Positions 1 through 11,887 of a stretch of 64,000 nucleotides of DNA are shown one piece after another; position 1 is the first letter of the stretch; each line of letters starts with the position of its first letter. The translations under genes were made by a program, and so were the position numbers. The notes beneath the pieces were generated by a model. The model saw only the letters and a list, made by a program, of their open reading frames with translations, made no database searches and had not been told where the DNA came from. Source of the DNA: Mercenaria mercenaria (taxonomy: Eukaryota > Mollusca > Bivalvia > Venerida > Veneridae); the NCBI RefSeq assembly GCF_021730395.1, contig NW_026463114.1, forward strand, positions 1-64,000. The letters are read 5' to 3'.

Positions 1-404
1 AATCTCATAATAACGTATTCGTTAAAGCAAATTTAGTGTATTTCATTCAATACAGTGAACTTATTTTCATTTGATTAAAATGAATTTACATTTATTCAAT
101 ATTTGTTTGGCTTGTAAACAATTTATATAAGATAAAATGTTTGGTAATTTAAATCATGACCGATTGCTTATTCTGTATTATGTTTAGATTGTTCCACGTT
201 GAATGAGTGTGGGGGGTCGTCATTTTGCTCCCTGGCCGCGTCATACCAAATACTTGAAAAATGGTACTAGTATCTTCCTTACTTTGCGCTCAGCATTAAA
301 GCCCTGCTCCACGGCTATTCAAATTCTATTGTGTGTATGCAACCCATGATTACAATAGCTAACAGTGAACGGCCACGTGCCACACTTTAGCACGCAAAAC
401 CACA

Positions 405-592
405 TGAGCCGTGCCATGAGAAAACCAACATAGTGGGTTTGCGACCAGCATGGATCCAGACCAGCCTGCGCATCCATGCAGTCTGGTCAGGATCCATGCT
501 GTTCGCTTTTAAAGCCTATTGGAATTGGAGAATTGGTCTGGATCGATGCTGGTCGCAAATCCACTATGTTGGTTTTCTCATGGCGCGGCTCA
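405..592. mobile_element. Fold-back MITE (family A), copy 1
   Basis: The two ends are inverted copies of each other: TGAGCCGTGCCATGAGAAAA on the left and the reverse of it, ..TTTTCTCATGGCGCGGCTCA, on the right. The interior is also largely self-complementary (GCGACCAGCATGGATCCAGA against its inverse), so the whole 188 bp can fold into a hairpin. No coding capacity; the reading frame across it is a by-product. Related copies lie near 36.06, 48.47, 56.24 and 62.51 kb. Confidence 0.85.
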
Positions 593-910
593 CATGTATT
601 TTATATAGAATTATATACAAAATAGACTCTATTTTGACAGGCGTCATTGTTCATAGCTAGGATTTTCATGTTTTTTTTCAGTGATAATTTAAGGTTAAAA
701 GGTAGGACTTGAGCAGGTCTTTAAGAGGATAGTTCTAGGACTGGTCAGCCCGTTGTCAGTATAATGTGACTGGGTGGGGTTATATGTCAGGTGTCTATGG
801 CGTGATATTCAAGTGAGGCAACACCATAAAAGTGTGCGTCCTGCTACAAGTAAACACTGTTATAAATATGACTGAAAAATGTTGAAAAAAGATGCTAAAA
901 ACTAAAAGTG

Positions 911-1165
911 GAGGGACCTCCATGGTCAAGTAGTTAAGCCCCTCATTTATGTTGGTTGGAGTCTCACTCAGGGCGTTAAAATCTTCAGGTGAGGAAGCCA
1001 TTCAACAGGGTTATGGTTCTACTCAGATGCTCGTTCATGTTGAAACATTGCCCGGAGGGACGCCATGAGTCCTCATCCACCATCATAGCTGAAAAGTCGC
1101 CGCGTGAACTATAATTGGGTTGGTGCGACGTTAAATCAAACAAAAGCAAAACAAACTAAAACTGG
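911..1165 (+). mobile_element. tRNA-headed SINE
   Basis: The 5' part resembles a tRNA-derived pol III head: an A-box-like stretch (TGGTCAAGTAGTTAAGCCCC) and about 30 bp later a B-box-like GGTTGGAGTCTCACTC. The middle (GTTCTACTCAGATGCTCG) and the tail (GTTGGTGCGACGTTAAATCA, then an A-rich run) are shared with other bivalve SINEs. A short 3' piece of the same type appears near 4515-4592. Confidence 0.7.
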
Positions 1166-1227
1166 AACACATGCATACTCTCAATGTTTAATTCAAATTT
1201 ATTTCTAATTTTCATTCTCTATTTCAG

Positions 1228-4200
1228 ATTGCTAAGTATGATGCCCTAAGTAAATTTCACCCATTTGATAAATGATACAGAAAACTTGGACCAGGCTTTT
1301 ATTGACCTTGATTTCAAAACATCTGCAAACACATTTAATTGTTTGTCAAATAATCTGGTATATGCAAGATGGAGTTTCAAAAACGACATTTTTTGTAGGA
1401 TTATCGACAGAAAATTTATTGCCCAGGAGAAGTAAATTTCATGTTTCTAATATTAAAGCAATAATATATCCGGTGTTCAAATGTGCATTTTAATTTTAGT
1501 CTTTTAGATAGTCTGCTGTTAATTTACCGATTTTCATGGATGGTAAAAAGTTTGAAAATTTTTAAGAATGACGGAAAGAATACCTTACGATTCAATGACG
1601 CGTAAAATATATTTTATTTTGACAGGGAAAGAAGTTCCACGCCCCGAGGACAGTTTAGATCATTCATACGATTATTATATGCATAATAAAGAAAATATTT
1701 GGGTCGATAATACCGAACTTTATTTTTTTATTGTAACGCCCCGACGAAAGCCAAAGAGGAGATTTTAAAAGATATTTGGCAGCATAAACAACAACAGAAT
1801 CCGAAACAGGAGGAAAAACCAAGTGATAAAATTTGCTGTGTAGTCTTCATTGTTTGAGTTTTGTGAAATCAACAATTACTTATATCTCCAGTGTTTTGGA
1901 GACTAGTATTTATTTGTGGATTTGTGTTAATTTTATTCCTGGTTGCTAAAGCAACCAATGACCTTGTAACTTTAAAGTCGGCCATGTTTTTATTGGACAC
2001 GGAGGCAATGTTGCCGATATTAGAACGTCAAAATGACGTAACAAATGCCGTTATATCCGAGTACGGCTCTTACCTCAATGACTTTCTTGTTGGATATACG
2101 GAGAAGTTGGACGGAGAGCTGCAAATGGTTAACAATATACTCTTAAACGTCGCAGAACGACAAGTGAGTATTAATGTAGATTTGGTAAATTTTCACATTC
2201 ACTTTTTTCTCGCGATTTTAAAGACAACCAAAGAGTTTGCAATTGGTGGTAGTTAATTCTTTTTAAATATTGCTGTTGTTTTAAATCTTGGCATTGCTTT
2301 GTTTGCAGATATTAAATTATCTCGACTATTAGCCTGTCTCTATGAGAAATTATTATTATGTTTCGACTCGTAGTTGTTAATGACCTATTTTAGTCTGTTA
2401 AAGAAGGTAATAAAAACTACAGCATTTGTTATATATACCTAGAGCTGGGTATAATTGTCAGATAGACTAATTGAGCACTTGATATAGGCAAAAGTTAAAA
2501 CTTAACTTACTTCAAGAGTTCGTCTTAAAATATGAAATTCTTCTCCGAATTAAAATATGCACAGTTGTTTAATAGTGTATGTGTAATGCCTTAAGCGAGT
2601 TTGTCTGTATCTTATGTTTTTAACCTTTAGTCTGCTAATTTTTTAAAATGGACTGGTCCATCATTCAATTTTGGCAGAACCATTTATTATTCAAAGGGGT
2701 GTTCACTGAAAATTTACTGACTGAATGGCCATGATCAGCCTGTACGGACGTACACGGTTGTGCAGGCTGATCTGGGGCTGCACTGGTTGCGAAGGCAGAA
2801 TCTCTTAATGCCAGCAGGCTAAAGGTTAATAAAACTTAATGTCATCAAATCTAAATCATAATATTTCTAAGATTTTGAAGATTGTCAAACTTGTTTTCAT
2901 CTATTTATAGAATATGCTGCTGAACACAATGATCTCAGATATGTGCAATTTAGCGGGACTTGACATCTGCACTGACGGAACAAATCTAGTCACAATGTCC
3001 CTTACTTCATGTAATTTCTTGCCAATACATGCTAAAATGTTTGAAGGTATGTACTTATTTTGTAACTACATTTTTCTTATGTATCTGTGTACTGTGAAAT
3101 CATTAAAATTCGTGGGCACAGAACTTCATGGTTTGGGCTCAAATGGTTATTTCGTTGGGGATATGAATTCGTGGGTTTCAGCTTCATGGTAATTTTACTT
3201 GTTCGTTGGGATTTAATTTCGTGGATTAACTCAGCAATCAATATAAGTACCCCACGAATATTATTGATTTCACAGTATTAGCTTCATGTTTGAAGTGAAA
3301 AGATAATGTTTTACAACTTGCTCAAAACATCACATTCACAGTAAATTGATGCCAAACACGTTGACGGATCATCCATAGTTTTGTCCTATATTCGAGTCTG
3401 TAAATACCACACAAAATCTTTTTATAATATATAATTTATACATTAAGACACCATGAGTTTTTTAATCCCCCGCCACAAGTGGTGGGGGGCGGGGTTATAG
3501 GAATGGTCTCCGTCCGTCCTTCCGTCTGTCCGTAACACTTTCTTTTCCCCTCTATATCTTCTAAACCCCTTGAAGGATTTTCATGAAACTTTGGTCAAAT
3601 GATCACCTCATCAAGACGATTTGCAGAACCCATGAGTCAGCTTTGTTGGCTCAATGTCAAGGTCACAACTTAAGGTCAAAGGTTTTAGCCTTCCATTTTG
3701 TGTCCACTCTATATATCTCCTTAACCCATTGAAGGAATTTTATAAAACTTGGGTCAAATGATCACCTCATCAAGACGATATGCAGAACCCATGAGTCAGC
3801 CATGTCGGCTCAAGGTCAAGGGCATAACTTAGGGTCAAAGGTTTGAGCCTTCCATTTTGTGTCCACTCTGTATCTCCTAAACCCCTTAAAGGATTTTCAT
3901 CAAAATTGGGTCAAATGATTACCTCATCAAGATCTCATGAGTCAGCCATGTCAACTCAAAGTCAAAGGTTTGAGCTCTGTATCTCCTAAACCCCTTGAAG
4001 GATTTTCATGAAACTTGGGTCAAATGATCACCTCATCAAGACATTGTGCAGAATTCATGTGTCAGCCATGTCAGTTCAAAGTCAAGGTCACAGTTAAAGG
4101 TCAAAGGTTTACCTTTTCAATATCCATAGCAGTGGCAGGGGGATTTAGCTGTCTTTCAGACTGCCTTGTCAGATTAATAATAAAACAAATTTCCACATTT

Positions 4201-5388
4201 TCAGCCATTTTAAATTTCTGAGTCATGATACTGATAATGCAATTTTGATCTCATTTATTGCGAAGACATTTAATTTCTTGTGTACGAAATTTCATGGTTT
4301 CATAAGGATATGGATTTATGGATTTGAATTTTGCAATATGGTTGGGAATTTCAGTTGTTTACTGGGATTTGCTCAACTACAAAATTGAAGAAAATTTGTC
4401 TCTAACAAATATCAATATTTTCACAGAATTGCCAGTTCTCACGAAACCTTTAGAACAAGTATAAATGTTATATACTGTTTTAAATAAATTTTAGGAAAAA
4501 TTTACGAAAAGTTGATGGTTCTACCCAGGTGCTCGCTCGTGATTAAAAGCAGGTGCGACCTTAAACCCAATAAAATAAATAAATAATTATATTTTGAATT
4601 TTTCTTAAAACCAAAATTTTAAAATGCATTTTTGTAAAATAAAGATTACAAAAGATATTTTCAACTTCTCTTTTTCAGTAACTGTTTTTGTAATATTCCT
4701 ATAATACTGCTCCACTTGTGACAATTGATTCTATATCAATGACTGTAATATTGTTAATATTTGTGGTGGACTAACTTTTGTGGATTTCGTGGTTGGGTTG
4801 AATTAGTCCACACAATTTAATCCGGACAAACAAGTTAAGTTTTCTTTCATTTCATGTGCAAGAAATGAAATCCACAATTCATATTCCGACTAAATAGCTG
4901 TTTAGACCAGAAACTGAAATTTCATTCACTACGAAACTAAATGAATTCACAGTATAATTATTGCATAAAAGGCATTCCTAAATTCCGTTCTAGCATTACA
5001 TACTAGCCAAAATCTTCTGTGTACATGCAATTCTTTATTTTATTATTGCTTTTTGTGTTTTTCAGGATTCCACAAGTCAGTGCTTTTGGAATATATCCAA
5101 AGAGAGTTGTCTCCCTTAGTCCTGAATCTCCGGAGTATTTTGTTTAGTTCCATGTATTTACTGCTCGCGTGTGCAGCGGCCATGTTACTGTGTCAGGTCA
5201 CAGCACGTGTAATCTATGTTCATTTGAAAAACTCACGGCACATGAAAATTACCAAGATTTATCAGTTGCCTAGCACCATGAGTGACCAGTGGCACGACCA
5301 GCAGTCTTTACGGGAGAAGGAAATGTACAATAGTCAGTCTGTGATTGCAGAAAGCTATGAAAGTGGAGTGTATGATATGACAAATTAA
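1228..5388 (+). CDS. Unrecognised two-helix membrane protein, 5 candidate exons (5' end and two frame slips unresolved)
   Basis: Candidate exons are 1228-1431, 1567-1837, 1892-2163, 2911-3046 and 5066-5388 (stop TAA). Every junction has GT..AG ends and the phases agree (2, 1, 0, 1). The C-terminal 243 aa from about 1892 are solid: a hydrophobic helix (FWRLVFICGFVLILFLVAKA), a loop rich in short helices with three cysteines (MCNLAGLDIC, SCN), a second helix (ILFSSMYLLLACAAAMLLC) and a ~60-residue tail with several tyrosines. Upstream exons read as coding (QAFIDLDFKTSANTFNCL; KEEILKDIWQHKQQQ) but the frame slips by one base near 1270 and again in the T-run at 1723-1729; each could be an assembly error, a polymorphism or a break. 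The intron 1838-1891 would be only 54 bp. I found no start codon, so the 5' end may lie further left. I do not recognise the family. AATAAA lies at 5649, 260 bp past the stop. Confidence 0.55.
3090..3277. mobile_element. MITE family B, copy inside intron
   Basis: The ends are imperfect inverted repeats: TACTGTGAAATCATTAAAAT on the left, and ATTGATTTCACAGTA on the right. The interior carries repeated TTCGTGG / CCACGAA blocks. It sits just after the exon ending at 3046. Further copies are at 4741-4955 and 9357-9548, with decayed ones near 4250-4430 and 5697-5900. Confidence 0.7.
3472..4170 (+). mobile_element. Tandem-core (pearl-like, putative Helentron-derived) element in intron
   Basis: The left end forms a hairpin (CCCCCGCCACAAGTGGTGGG) and is followed by a GTCCGTCC-type run. 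The core is about four units, each containing TCTCCTAAACCCCTTGAAGG, TGATCACCTCATCAAGACGA and AAGGTCAAAGGTTT. The right end has a short hairpin (GCTGTCTTTCAGACTGC) and then CTTGT. No coding capacity. Assignment to Helitron-like elements rests on structure only. Confidence 0.65.
4741..4955. mobile_element. MITE family B copy
   Basis: The right end reads AAATGAATTCACAGTATA and the left GACTGTAATATTGTTAATAT, with the family's TTTCGTGG and inverse blocks between. It lies in the same intron as the copy at 3090, about 100 bp upstream of the exon at 5066. Confidence 0.55.
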
Positions 5389-5648
5389 ACCAGATTGTGA
5401 TTTTTTAGGAAAATATAATTATAATTGAATAGTTTGTGACCGTTTTTTAAAATATGAAGTATTCAAAAACTGTGTGAATTTGTTACGTTTAGGCAGACAT
5501 GACTTTGAGTGATGTCGCATCTAAAAATACTTGTTTACAGAAAGACATTTAGTTTGTACAATGTAAAAGTGAATTTACGTGACTATTTTATATCATTTTG
5601 AGCGAATTTACTTCCATTTAATTTCAAAAACAAACTCTTCATATATTG

Positions 5649-5654
5649 AATAAA
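5649..5654 (+). terminator. Polyadenylation signal of the membrane-protein gene
   Basis: AATAAA 260 bp after the stop at 5388. A second AATAAA lies near 5690. Either would suit the 3' end of the gene; no transcript evidence is available. Confidence 0.4.
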
Positions 5655-5696
5655 TAGTCAGTCCCATGGTCTTTGGCAATTAATTACAGAATAAAT

Positions 5697-5900
5697 TATT
5701 GTGGAATCACTTTTATTCTTTGGTGACTATTTTTTGTGGATTTCGTGGTCAAGTCATTCCATGAAATTAAATCCTAACAAAAAAGTAAATTTTCTTTCAT
5801 TTACAATTCAAAGGTCAATATTACAAAATCATCCCCATGAAGTAGCTGTTTTGACCAAACTCTCAAAATTTAATGGCGATGAAAACAAACAGTCTATCAC
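5697..5900. mobile_element. Decayed MITE family B copy
   Basis: Contains the family B blocks TTGTGGATTTCGTGG, CATGAAATTAAATCCTAACA and TTTCTTTCATTTAC in the same order as the copies at 4741 and 9357, but the right end has drifted. The frame open across this stretch is not a gene. Confidence 0.5.
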
Positions 5901-6009
5901 TATCAGATTCCCAAATATTTTACTGATACTCCAAATCAGGTCTTTTAACACCTGATTATTTACAACTGTGTATCTATAATATAAAAATGAATTAGCAAAC
6001 AATAATTGC

Positions 6010-6850
6010 CGAGGGGGTCGGCCGCCAAATCCACTCTCTAAGTCAAACATTTTTCATCCGATCTTCACCAAACTTGGTGACAAAGTTTGTGGGGATAAAA
6101 TCTCGGCAAAGTTTCATAACCAGCAAAATCAGTCCAGGCACTCTTTGAGTTATGGCCCTTGAAGTACTCAAAAATCTATAAATTTAGACTTGTCACCCTC
6201 TTAGTCAAATGGTTTTCATCCGATCTTCACCAGAGTTGGTGACCTTGTTTGTGAGCATATCTCGGCCAAATTTGATACCAGCAAAATCCACCAGGCACTA
6301 TAGCCCTTGAATTGTTCGAAAATCTAAAATTATGCCTTGTCCACCCTCTAAGTTGATTAGTTTTCATCCCATCTTCACCAATCTTTGTGACAATGTTTGT
6401 GGGCATAATATCTTGGCGATGTTCGATAACCAGCGAAATCACCCCAGTCACTCTTGGATTATCGTCCTTGAATTACTTGAAAAATTGCGACATTAGCCTT
6501 GTCAGCTCTCTAAGTCAAACACTTTCATTCGATCTTCCACAAACTTGCAGATATTGCTTGTCTGCATAATATCTCAGCCAATTTCGATAACTAGCTAAAC
6601 TTCGCCAGGCACTCTTGGATTATGGCCCCTGAATAACTTGAATTCTGCCAATTTACCCTTGTCCGCTCCCTTAAGCCAAACAGTTTTCATCCAATCTTCA
6701 CCAAACTTGCTGACAATGTTTGTGGGTAAAATATCTCGGTCAAGTTGGATAATCAGCCAAATCGCCACAGACACTCTTGGATTATGGCCCTTGAATAAGC
6801 CAAATTTGATAACGGACGTATTGTGTGACAGTCTGCCACTCTTGATTTAT
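6010..6850 (+). mobile_element. Tandem-core repeat, about five ~160-bp units
   Basis: The unit recurs with the marks TTTTCATCCGATCTTCACCA, ATATCTCGGC, CCAGGCACTCTTGGATTATG and GGCCCTTGAAT. The right end (CAGTCTGCCACTCTTGATTT) resembles the CTCTTGTT end of the other tandem-core elements. The left end looks cut short. Units are well diverged from each other, suggesting age. Confidence 0.6.
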
Positions 6851-7438
6851 CTTGCAAAAATGAAATTATTTTTTTGTAAAAATGATTTATTATAGTTATT
6901 TTGTTTTCAGTATTTCGGATTTACGAAATGAAAGGTATGATCTTATAACTATTTTAAAGTAAAAGTGTCTGATGTCACTTTAAGGCCTCTGTAGTATCCA
7001 CAGTATTTCTCAAATGTTAATTATTGGCATATTTATAAAGTATCAGTCTATATGTTTATTTTCTGCATAAATAATGTTTGCCTTAATTAACTACAAGTTT
7101 TCATTTAGAAGAAAATCAGGTAAATTCCGTCTCAACTTGTCTAGTTGTTCGGATTATTTTTGAAATGGGGATTGCACAAGTAAATATTGTGATTTGTTAT
7201 TTTCATTTCAAGATGAAACAAGCTAATTACATGTATGCAGATATCAAATGTTTAGGATACTAGTTCTTACTTTATATACTTTGAGTGTTTTCACCAACTC
7301 AAAATCATTCTGTAGAATGGAACATTTATAAAGTGATGACTCCAGTAGATATTTTTTATTTCATTAACTGGATGCCTGCTCTCGTACTAACATCTCAGTT
7401 TTGATATTTGCTTATGAACATGATTCCACCTTCAACCG

Positions 7439-8314
7439 TTTTAGCTCACGTCACAAAGTGACAAGGTGAGTTTTTGTGATTGCGCAGCGTCCGTCGTCCA
7501 TAAACTTTTGCTTGTGACCACTCTAGAGGTCACATTTTTCATGGTATCTTTATGAAAGTTGGTCAGAATGTTCATCTTGATGATATCTAGGTCACGTTTG
7601 AAACTGGGTCACGTGCGGACCAAAACTAGGTCAATAGGTCTTAAAATAGAAAAACCTTGTGACCTCTCTAGAGGCCATACTTTTTAATGGATTTTTATGA
7701 AAGTTAATCAGAATGTTCACCTTGTTGATATCTAGATGAAGTTCAAAACTTCGTCACGAGCCGTCAAAAACTAGGTCAGTAGGTCAAATAATATAAAAAC
7801 ATTGTGACTTCTCTAGAGGCCATATTTTTCATGGGATCTGTATGAAAGTTAGTCTGAATGTTCATTTTGATGATATCTATGTTATATCCAGGTTTGAAAG
7901 TGGGTCAACTGCGGTCAAAAACTAGGTCAGTAGGTCTAAAAATTATAAAAACATTGTGACCTCTCTAGAGGCCATACTTTTTAATGTATCTTCATGAAAA
8001 TTGGTGAGAATGTTCACCTTGATGATATCTAGGTCAAGTTTAAAACTGGGTCACGTGCCTTCAAAAACTAGGTCATTAGGTCAAATAATATAAAAACCTT
8101 GTGACCTCTCTAGAGGCCATATTTCCCAGTGGATCTTCATGAAAATTGGTCAGAATTTTTATCTTGATATTTAGATCATGTTCAAAACTGGGTCACATGA
8201 GTTCAGAAACTAGGTCAATATGTCAAATAATAGAAAAATCGACGTCATACACAGTTCAAAACTGGGTCGTGTGGGGACAGGTGAGTGATTCAGGACCATC
8301 ATGGTCCTCTTGTT
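7439..8314 (+). mobile_element. Tandem-core element with hairpin ends, ~5 units of ~145 bp
   Basis: The left end TTTTAGCTCACGTCACAAAG and GTGACAAGGTGAG form a hairpin. Units start around TGTGACCTCTCTAGAGGCC (near 7516, 7656, 7804, 7958 and 8099) and carry GGTCAGAATGTTC, TTGATGATATCTAGGTCA and AAAACTAGGTCA. The right end is CAGGTGAGTGATTCAGGACC, a hairpin (GGACCATCATGGTCC), then CTCTTGTT. The right-end GGTGAG is inverted relative to the left-end CTCAC, as in the asymmetric terminal inverted repeats of Helentrons. No ORF. Confidence 0.75.
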
Positions 8315-8390
8315 CTTACATTTTGTCATCACTGTTGCCAAGGACGTTAATTGATGGATATTTACGATATTGCTGTTGAACAAAGAGTAA

Positions 8391-8683
8391 GTTCACATCG
8401 AAGCTCTATGGTAGAGTAGAGACCGACTCTATACTCGATAACCCATTGAACGGTATAAGTTAGTACACCAGTCGTACCTTCCCTGTTGAAGAGCTGAACT
8501 CTACAAACTCCATGGCGAGTTAGGGTTTACTGGTTCCTTGCCTTTCATCACAGCGCTCAATGTGCAGGGAAAAAAGTTTTACATATTTCCAGGGCCCAAT
8601 TTTTGATTGGTCAGTTACTTTACTGGTGGGAGTAAGCATAATTTACACAACAGCATACCCTTCTCTAGAGCTTCCATGTGAAC
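8391..8683. mobile_element. MITE with 18-bp inverted ends
   Basis: Left end GTTCACATCGAAGCTCTA, right end TAGAGCTTCCATGTGAAC; these are inverted copies with two mismatches. The 293-bp interior has no coding capacity. No clear target-site duplication is visible. Confidence 0.65.
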
Positions 8684-9049
8684 TTCCCCAAAAGGTCTAC
8701 CTACATCCAATGAACCATGAATAGTATTTATTGTACATGATTGTTGGCCATTGTGTTGTACACAATGGAAGATACTTTACGTATGAGATCTTTTAACTGA
8801 GGTATCAATTTACAGAATTTACAGACCTGATACCATACCTCTCTACTTTGAGGATGTCATCAATTATATCAAGATATCGTTTATAACATGTTAATATGAT
8901 TTTGCATATTTCTTCTGATCATAACTGATATATTGAATCTTGTGAAATAAAATTTATAAAACAACTTGTTTTTTTGTTTGTTTTTTTTTGCTCCAAATAA
9001 CTGGCTTTTATAGCATTCCGTATTGCTATCATAAAATTTCCAAATATTT

Positions 9050-9764
9050 TTCAGATACATGGGACACAAATTTTTATGCTCTAGATTACTGTATACTTTG
9101 CCTATGTCAAGGGTCAAAATTCTGGTATTGCACAAAAGCAATCCAAATAAAACACAGGTGCACAAAGTCACATGCTGAATAACAACTCCAGGTAAAAATG
9201 TTTTTATGAGATATGCAGCACAATTTTGAAGCACTTGGTGTATTTTTATTAAAGTCAAAGACTCAGGTCTGGCAGAGTAATCACAAACAGAACAATAGGT
9301 ACACAATTTCTCATGCTATATAACAACCCACTAAACTTTTATGACACAAAGTCAAATACTGTGAAATCCGTGGGGGACTCATTTTCGTGGTTGAGACAAT
9401 CCACGAAATTTAATCCCAACGAACAAATAAAATTACCTTTCATTTTATGTTCAAAAGTTGAAATCCACGAATTCATATCCCCACAAAATTGCCGTTTTGA
9501 CCAAAACCACGAAATTTCATGCCCACGAAATTAAATGATTTTACAGTATTTTGAGATAGATGTGATACAAATTTTATGCTGTTTTTGCATTTTTTAACTA
9601 AATTAAGGGTCATAACTCCTGTCTGTCCGATGGAAAATCAATACAAAACCACTGGTGTACAACTTGCAAGGTGGGGCAAACAACTTGCAAGATTTTTATG
9701 TATATTTTTTTATCTTAGATCTTAGTCAAGGTCATAACTCTGGTCTGAATAAGTGAAATTTAAA
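9050..9764. repeat. Diverged tandem array, left half
   Basis: Degenerate units share AAGGGTCATAACTC-like and TCTGGTCTG-like marks near 9105, 9250, 9605 and 9725. The same marks reappear after the large insertion, around 15160 and 15480, so this is the left half of an older repeat. A family B MITE sits inside it at 9357-9548. Confidence 0.45.
9357..9548. mobile_element. MITE family B, best-preserved copy
   Basis: Left end TACTGTGAAATCCGTGGG, right end AAATGATTTTACAGTA. The interior has the alternating CACGAAATTTAATCCC and CCACGAATTCATATCC blocks of the family. Confidence 0.7.
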
Positions 9765-10309
9765 AACAAGAGGGTCATGATGACCCTAAATCGCTCACCT
9801 GAGTAATATGAGCTACATATCAAATGTCAAACTGATGATTTTTAGAAATTATTTGGAAGATTTTCCGATGTACAATCAAGTTACCCCTTGGGCGGTGCCA
9901 ATTTTACCCCGGGGTCATGATTTGAACAAAGTTTGTAGAAGTCTACTAGGCAATGTTACATATCAAATATCTAAGATCTAGGCTTTCTAGTTTATTTTGG
10001 CAAATTCATGAAGATTTCCCTATGTACAATCAAGTAACCTCTGGGGCAGGGTCAATTTGACCCTGGGGGTGGGGGTCAAGATTAGATCAAATTTTGTAGA
10101 GGTCCACTAGGCAATACTACATGTCAACTATCTAAGCTCTATGCCTTCTGGTTTATTTTTAGAAAATTTTGAAGATTTTTCTATGTACAATCAAGTAACC
10201 CCATGGGGTGGGGTCAATTTTGACCCCGGGGGTCATGATTTGAACAAATTTTGTAGAGGTCCACTAGGCAATGCAACATGTGAAATATCTAAGCTCTAGG
10301 CCTTCTGTT

Positions 10310-11887
10310 TTTAGCTCACCTGTCACATAGTGACAAGGTGAGCTTTTGTGATCACCCGTCGTCTGTGCGTGCGTGCGTCCGTCCGTCAACAATTTCTTGT
10401 CTGCACGATAGTGGTTTCATTTATGGTTTTATTTTAACCAAACTTGCACACAACTTGTATAACCATAAGATCTCGGTTCCTTTCTTGAACTGGCCAGATC
10501 CCATTATGGGTTCCAGAGTTATGGCCCCTGAAATGGCCAAAATTAGCTATTTTGACCTGGTCTGCACAATAGCAGCTTTATTTATGATTTAGTTTTTACC
10601 AAACTTGCATACATCTTGTATCACCGTAAGATCTTTGTTCCTTTCTTGAACTGGCCAGATTCCATCATGGGTTCCAGAGTTATGGCCCCTGAAAGGGCCA
10701 GAATTAGCTATTTTGACATTGTCTGCACAATAGCAGCTTCATTTATGATTTGAATTTAATCAAACTTGCAAAAAACTTGTGTCACCATAAGATCTTGGTT
10801 CCTTTCTTGAACTGGCCAGATCCCATTATGGGTTCCAGAGTTATGGCCCCTGAAATGGCCAAAATTAGCTATTTTGACCTTGTCTGCACAATAGCAGCTT
10901 CATTTATAATTTAATTTTAACCAAACTTGCACACAACTTGTATCACCATAAGATCTTGGTTCCTTTCGAAAACTGGCCAGATTCCTTTATGGTTCAAGAG
11001 TTATGGCCCCTGAAAGGGCCAGAATTAGCTATTTTGACATTGTCGGCACAATAGCAGCTTCATTTATGATTTGAATTTAATCAAACTTGCACAAAACTTG
11101 TGTCACCATAAGATCTTGGTTCCTTTCTTGAACTGGCCAGATCCCATTACGGGTTCCAGAGTTATGGCCCCTGAAATGGCCAAAATTAGCTATTTTGACC
11201 TTGTCTGCATAATAGCAGCTTTATTTATAATTTGATTTTAAACTTGCACACAACTTGTATCACCACAAGATCTTTGTTCCTTTCTTGAACTGGCCAGATT
11301 CAATCATGTATTCCAGAGTTATAGCCCTTAAATGTCCAAAATTGGCTATTTTGGCTTTTGCAGCCATATAGAGACTTCATTTATGGTTTGATTTGATACA
11401 AACTTCCAAAATATCTTCAACAACAATAAATCTTGGATTCCATGACGAACCTGTATGATCCAGTCGTAGGTTCCAGAGTTATTTTATATCTTATTACCTC
11501 CCCTGATTGTAATCAAAATGAATTTATATCAGTAAGTACTTATAGGACTTATTTGAAATTTCATTATTGTCATTAGTTGGACTGAGACAATCAGGGTAGA
11601 TAACTATGGACTGATTTTATGTCAAATTACCTCACTTTATTTCAAATTAAATGGGTATATCTCCGTAACTAATAAAGATACTGATCTGAAATTTCATTTA
11701 TGTCAACAGATGGACTTGGACAATCAGTGAAGATACATATTGACTGAATTTATGACAGATTACATCCTATTATTTATCTAAATGAATACACCTTAGCAGC
11801 TTCTAATGAGATTGGTTTGAAACGATCATATCATTTTGAGCAATAGTACTCAGGTGAGCGACACAGGGTCATCTTGGCCCTCTTGTT
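10310..11887 (+). mobile_element. Tandem-core element inserted in the previous one, ~6 units of ~161 bp
   Basis: The left end is a hairpin (AGCTCACCTGTCACATAG / TGACAAGGTGAGCT) followed by a GTGCGTCCGTCC run. The unit mark GAACTGGCCAGATCCCATTA recurs near 10488, 10649, 10810, 10968, 11130 and 11286. A non-repeated tail follows, then CAGGTGAGCGACACAGGGTC and CTCTTGTT. The host element breaks off after CTAGGCCTTCTG and resumes with TTTTTGAAGATTTTCCTATG. Confidence 0.75.

Noticed and set aside
433-660. Frame inside the first MITE as a protein
   Set aside because: It overlaps a fold-back element and its matching copies are not open.
911-990. Functional tRNA gene
   Set aside because: A- and B-box-like words occur, but there is no cloverleaf; it is a SINE head.
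8881-9306. 141-codon minus-strand frame as a gene
   Set aside because: It covers a diverged repeat and T-rich runs, with no splice sites or recognisable domain.
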